Origin: JAKFWF01 sp963741505
GTDB taxonomy: Bacteria; Pseudomonadota; Alphaproteobacteria; Rhizobiales; Hyphomicrobiaceae
Direction: 5' to 3'
Assembly: GCA_963741505.1 (NCBI GenBank)
Contig: CAVUIJ010000011.1
Coordinates: forward strand, 62,001-126,000
Length of the DNA: 64,000 nucleotides
Each line of letters opens with the position of its first letter. The stretch's first letter is position 1. The translations under genes and the position numbers were made by a program. The notes under the pieces were generated by a model, which was given only the letters and a program-made list of their open reading frames with translations, did not search any database and was not told where the DNA came from. Positions 62,813-64,000 of the stretch are shown piece after piece.

Positions 62813-63373
62813 ATGGCATTTCGAAAAGCGTCGCGAATTTTGGTGGACGGGCGGCCCGTCGCACCAGACAGCACCGTGTCGCCACCGGCCGCGCCGGCGC
62901 ACGGCCAAAACGTCGGCAAGGTGCCTCCGGCTTCCGCAGGCTCGGCAAGAAGCGCGACCGCTGTGGACGCCAGCCGGATCGTTACGATCGGTCCGGGCAC
63001 AGCGATCAAGGGCGAAATCTGGGATTGTGCCACATGCGAGGTGCACGGGTATTTCGAAGGTACGCTGGCCTCGGCCGAGATCAATCTCCACGAGAGCGGT
63101 GAAATCAGAGGGTCGGCCATCGCTAGGAACGCGGTTATCCAAGGCAGATTGACCGGCGATCTCGTCGTTCGCGATTTCGTCGACATCAAGAGCACCGGCG
63201 CCGTCGATGGCAAGCTCGTCTACTCGAGCCTCGCGCTGGAGACCGGCGGCAGCATCAACGGGACGCTCCAACTCCAGGACCCGAAGTCGTTCGACGCAAG
63301 CTATGAGGGGCTGGCGGATGGGGCAAGCGCCAGCACCATAGGCCAGACCGACGATCTGGAATCGCGGCAGTGA
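62813..63373 (+). CDS. bactofilin (polymer-forming cytoskeletal protein)
   Basis: The 186-residue protein has a disordered basic/proline-rich N-terminus and a right-handed beta-helix core (about 60-155): GPGTAIKGEIWDCATCEVHG, YFEGTLASAEINLHESGEIR and so on. Bactofilins assemble into filaments at the membrane and position cell-wall enzymes. ATG 62813 was preferred to a TTG five codons earlier. A cysteine pair (WDCATC) in the core is unusual. Confidence 0.88.
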   Translation: MAFRKASRILVDGRPVAPDSTVSPPAAPAHGQNVGKVPPASAGSARSATAVDASRIVTIGPGTAIKGEIWDCATCEVHGYFEGTLASAEINLHESGEIRGSAIARNAVIQGRLTGDLVVRDFVDIKSTGAVDGKLVYSSLALETGGSINGTLQLQDPKSFDASYEGLADGASASTIGQTDDLESRQ

Positions 63374-63383
63374 ATGCGGGGCC

Positions 63384-64000
63384 ATGACTGAAATACAATC
63401 GACCGTGGTCGTGATTGCCTGCTGGGTGATTGCAGCAGCTTACTTCAGTCTGATTCCGCGATGTCATGTGCGCGCACGTGCCGATTGGGCAAATTCGAAC
63501 TCGATTTGGCGGCACTTGCTGGGTTTCAATCACGCGATCCGGCATATTGCCTGCGCCGTTTTGATATCTGCGGTCGCATTGCAGGCGTTTCCCGTTGCAA
63601 GCCTGGCGCCGTGGCTGCCTCGGGTCGCCGGAAATGACTATTGGCTGTCCTTGCTGATTACTCGATCTGACGGCAGCGAATTGCCTGCAGTATTGGCTCT
63701 GGCCGCGGCCTTGACAATCATTGTGAGCAGGCGCCTGACGCTACGCAGTCTCAGGGCCGATGTCGTCGAGCCTCAGGCGCACGAGCGCAATCTGCTTCGG
63801 TTGCAAGCGTCTGTCGGTGAACTGCCGTCGCCAATGGCCGGCGAATCGCAAATCGCTGTGGTCATGCAAGCGCGGTCGCGCGCCCCGGGGCGCGCATGGG
63901 GGAAATCATCACTCACGGCCGCACTCGTTGCCCTCTGGGGTCTGTGCCTTCCAATTCCGATAGGGTATCCGCAGGGCGCCGGGCTCGCCCAGAAATTGTC
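63384..64000 (+). CDS. membrane protein of unknown function, cut by the window end
   Basis: The frame from the ATG at 63384 is open to the window end (205 full codons). It has a hydrophobic helix at about 7-23 (VVVIACWVIAAAYFSLI), more near 56-75 and 107-122, and a segment near 182-196. It starts 10 bases after the bactofilin stop, suggesting a shared transcript. I do not recognise the family. Confidence 0.65.
   Translation, partial: MTEIQSTVVVIACWVIAAAYFSLIPRCHVRARADWANSNSIWRHLLGFNHAIRHIACAVLISAVALQAFPVASLAPWLPRVAGNDYWLSLLITRSDGSELPAVLALAAALTIIVSRRLTLRSLRADVVEPQAHERNLLRLQASVGELPSPMAGESQIAVVMQARSRAPGRAWGKSSLTAALVALWGLCLPIPIGYPQGAGLAQKL

Overview
The window is GC-rich, densely coded DNA from an alphaproteobacterium, most likely of the Hyphomicrobiales (Bradyrhizobium/Xanthobacteraceae-like). 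I infer this from the gene complement (lanthanide-type methanol dehydrogenase, PQQ synthesis, glutathione-dependent formaldehyde oxidation, Xsc-type sulfonate metabolism, many ABC importers) and from the short palindromic intergenic repeats. No plasmid, phage or complete insertion-sequence genes were seen, so it reads as chromosomal.

Left part (1-9.2 kb): the end of a DUF4010-type membrane protein, then an aromatic-acid module. A fumarylacetoacetate-hydrolase-family enzyme (minus strand) faces a ferric/organic-anion type ABC importer, gentisate 1,2-dioxygenase, a zeta-class GST isomerase and 3-hydroxybenzoate 6-hydroxylase. Together these could take 3-hydroxybenzoate through gentisate and maleylpyruvate to fumarylpyruvate, fumarate and pyruvate. 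A frameshifted S9 peptidase follows (9.6-11.6 kb).

Central part (11.6-39.2 kb): a large methylotrophy island. It opens with exported pentapeptide-repeat proteins around a DUF1194 protein and several small secreted proteins. Next come the quinoprotein-relay genes (SoxYZ-like carrier, zinc metallohydrolase), xoxF-xoxG-xoxJ, a rhodanese-like C-x3-C-W protein and pqqBCD. Opposite them lies a PQQ-associated ABC system (permease, ATPase, beta-propeller, binding protein) resembling the lanthanide-handling lut system. A second, nitrate/taurine-type ABC importer follows, then a cupredoxin-like protein, pqqA, pqqE, a soluble cytochrome c, a fasciclin-domain protein, and the formaldehyde genes flhA and gfa. 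PQQ, XoxF and its cytochrome would oxidise methanol in the periplasm, and Gfa/FlhA would oxidise the resulting formaldehyde in the cytoplasm.

Right part (40.4-64 kb): a tRNA-Ser(CGA) gene, then catabolic modules. These are amidohydrolases with an orphan PotC-like permease; two divergent paralogous amidohydrolases next to a deacylase, a creatininase-family enzyme and a polar amino-acid ABC transporter under a divergent IclR regulator; PutA with a proline-racemase-family enzyme; a CBS-BON protein; divergent sulfoacetaldehyde dehydrogenase and sulfoacetaldehyde acetyltransferase (Xsc); and a bactofilin followed by a membrane protein cut by the window end.

A recurring oddity is a set of apparent single-base frameshifts between 9.3 and 30.3 kb: a small ORF, the S9 peptidase, the PQQ-associated ATPase, the signal peptide of its binding protein, and a DUF2380-like gene twice. 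They may be assembly errors or real decay, and the raw reads would settle it.
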